Shown: in pieces, positions 63,250-64,000 of the stretch
Layout of the letters: every line of letters starts with the position of its first letter
Position numbering within the stretch: position 1 is the stretch's first letter
Assembly: GCA_024279425.1 (NCBI GenBank)
Contig: JAJRRO010000116.1
Span: 1-64,000, forward strand
From: Bacteroidota bacterium
Lineage (GTDB): Bacteria > Bacteroidota > Bacteroidia > Flavobacteriales > Flavobacteriaceae
Direction: 5' to 3'
Length of the DNA: 64,000 nucleotides
Made by a program: the position numbers and the translations under genes
Notes under the pieces: model-generated
The model's input: the letters and a program-made list of their open reading frames with translations, nothing else
Databases searched by the model: none
Told to the model about the DNA's origin: nothing

Positions 63250-64000
63250 TTATTCCCCTTTTAGGCTGTTAATAAACTTATCAAGTAGCAGACTATTCAA
63301 TTCTTCATTATTAATGACATTTATTGGTACGCCATTAACATTTGCATTTTCCTTGATTCCCAAGTCACCATCAGCTCCTTTTTGGGGGGGTGTCCTATAT
63401 ACATAAATATTTTCTACAGGACTTTCGTCGAAAAGCAGCTTATTGGTGGCCGCAGTTATACGTGATTCTATCCATTCTTTTGATGATTTACCATAAAGGA
63501 AAACCAGTTTTTTTACTTCATTCATTCTGCTCTGTAGGATTTTCCTGTTCTTGGTAGGGTCTTGTCCTAATGGGGCGTAATGGGTAATAAAATTATATTT
63601 GTCAAAAGTTTGTTGTAATTCCATTGCATATTGCTTGTCTTCCACATTGTAATCCAACAAAATGTCCAATTCTTCGTGTGAATCTACTTCATTGGTTTTT
63701 TTCAAAGCTTCTTTTTTGGCAATTAATACCTCAACAAAATCTAAAATCTCTTTGGTAAGCGTCCCCTTATTGCCGATAATGAATTCATATTCCTTATCAT
63801 TAATTGACCCTTGTTCCAACCCATTAATAAAATCTTTGTATTCCTTTGGTTCAATTTCTTCAAAATTATTTTGTGAAGACATCCATATTAATTGAGGTAC
63901 CGGGGAATCGAATGCAATTTCAATTTGTTTTTTTCGATACCAATTTTCAGAATCGCCACTTATTTCAGGACCAGTATATTGATCAAGAAGATGAATGGCC
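63250..64000 (-). CDS. TIR-like effector protein (5' part outside the window)
   Basis: The frame stays open from the stop at 63250 to the window end, so the Met at 63882 is internal and at least 249 residues are present. The upstream part reads AIHLLDQYTGPEISGD and later VPQLIWMSSQ, which resembles the end of a TIR-like (DUF4062-type) domain (IHLL...YG, then LIW). Residues after Met-63882 then include SHEELDILLDYNVEDKQYAM, KKLVFLYGKSSKEWIESRI and ENIYVYRT, a second TIR/DUF-like alpha-beta unit. It is one base before the STAND gene and is presumably its effector. No catalytic Glu can be named with certainty. Confidence 0.7.
   Translation of the reverse strand, partial: AIHLLDQYTGPEISGDSENWYRKKQIEIAFDSPVPQLIWMSSQNNFEEIEPKEYKDFINGLEQGSINDKEYEFIIGNKGTLTKEILDFVEVLIAKKEALKKTNEVDSHEELDILLDYNVEDKQYAMELQQTFDKYNFITHYAPLGQDPTKNRKILQSRMNEVKKLVFLYGKSSKEWIESRITAATNKLLFDESPVENIYVYRTPPQKGADGDLGIKENANVNGVPINVINNEELNSLLLDKFINSLKGE

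Overview
The window looks like a chromosome segment of a marine-type member of the Bacteroidota, most likely family Flavobacteriaceae. The evidence is a short primary sigma factor of the Bacteroidota type, several boxes matching the TAnnTTTG -7 promoter element of that phylum, a type IX secretion (gliding-type) C-terminal sorting domain, the relic of a SusC/TonB-dependent receptor, menaquinone synthesis (MenB), and many families seen mainly in this phylum (DUF5916, DUF6155, VWA/AAA+ pairs). The DNA is AT-rich. The genus cannot be fixed from the sequence alone. No tRNA, rRNA or CRISPR array was seen.

Layout. 1-1.9 kb is a scarred mobile region: an IS1595-family element that appears to have landed in the first codons of a tyrosine recombinase gene, a truncated SusC-type receptor and a MITE-like inverted repeat. 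1.9-4.7 kb holds a VWA protein and an AAA+ chelatase-type ATPase. 4.7-9.7 kb has a two-component system, a collagen-like lipoprotein with anti-sigma-K-like domains, a decayed spondin-like gene and two small membrane proteins. 9.8-17.4 kb is mostly housekeeping: TruA, two tandem alpha/beta hydrolases, the cysteine pair CysE-CysM, DUF2461, DUF72 and a membrane dipeptidase.

17.5-28.9 kb is a coherent, little-described locus: a soluble hybrid histidine kinase with Hpt, a lone receiver, a membrane-anchored HEAT-repeat protein, a processive GT2 synthase, an LtaS/sulfatase-fold membrane enzyme with TPRs, and a TPR plus beta-barrel outer-membrane protein of the YaiO type. A glycerophosphodiesterase fused to an ILEI/FAM3-like domain lies convergent to it. 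I infer synthesis and export of a surface polysaccharide, possibly carrying glycerol phosphate. Several genes here start with TTG or GTG.

29-55 kb is mixed core: two tiny paralogous ORFs, rpoD, DUF6155, a 2-hydroxyacid dehydrogenase, an SF2 helicase, a GT4 glycosyltransferase, menB, an IS200/IS605 element, secreted hydrolases, a 56-residue membrane protein that is easily missed, XdhC plus a MobA-like enzyme, an ECF sigma operon, a GntR regulator with a clear palindromic operator, DUF5916, a T9SS-sorted protein, a CocE-type hydrolase and an EF-G2-like factor lacking the catalytic His.

56-64 kb is the most interesting accessory region and resembles a bacterial immunity or programmed-death island. 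It holds a small ORF of eight KSKTGGI heptads, a membrane TolB-like/TPR protein, a caspase - alpha/beta hydrolase - MAP3K TRAF-binding-like fusion, a PGDYG-type small protein, and, convergent to these, a TIR-like protein (running off the window) followed by an nSTAND-type NTPase.
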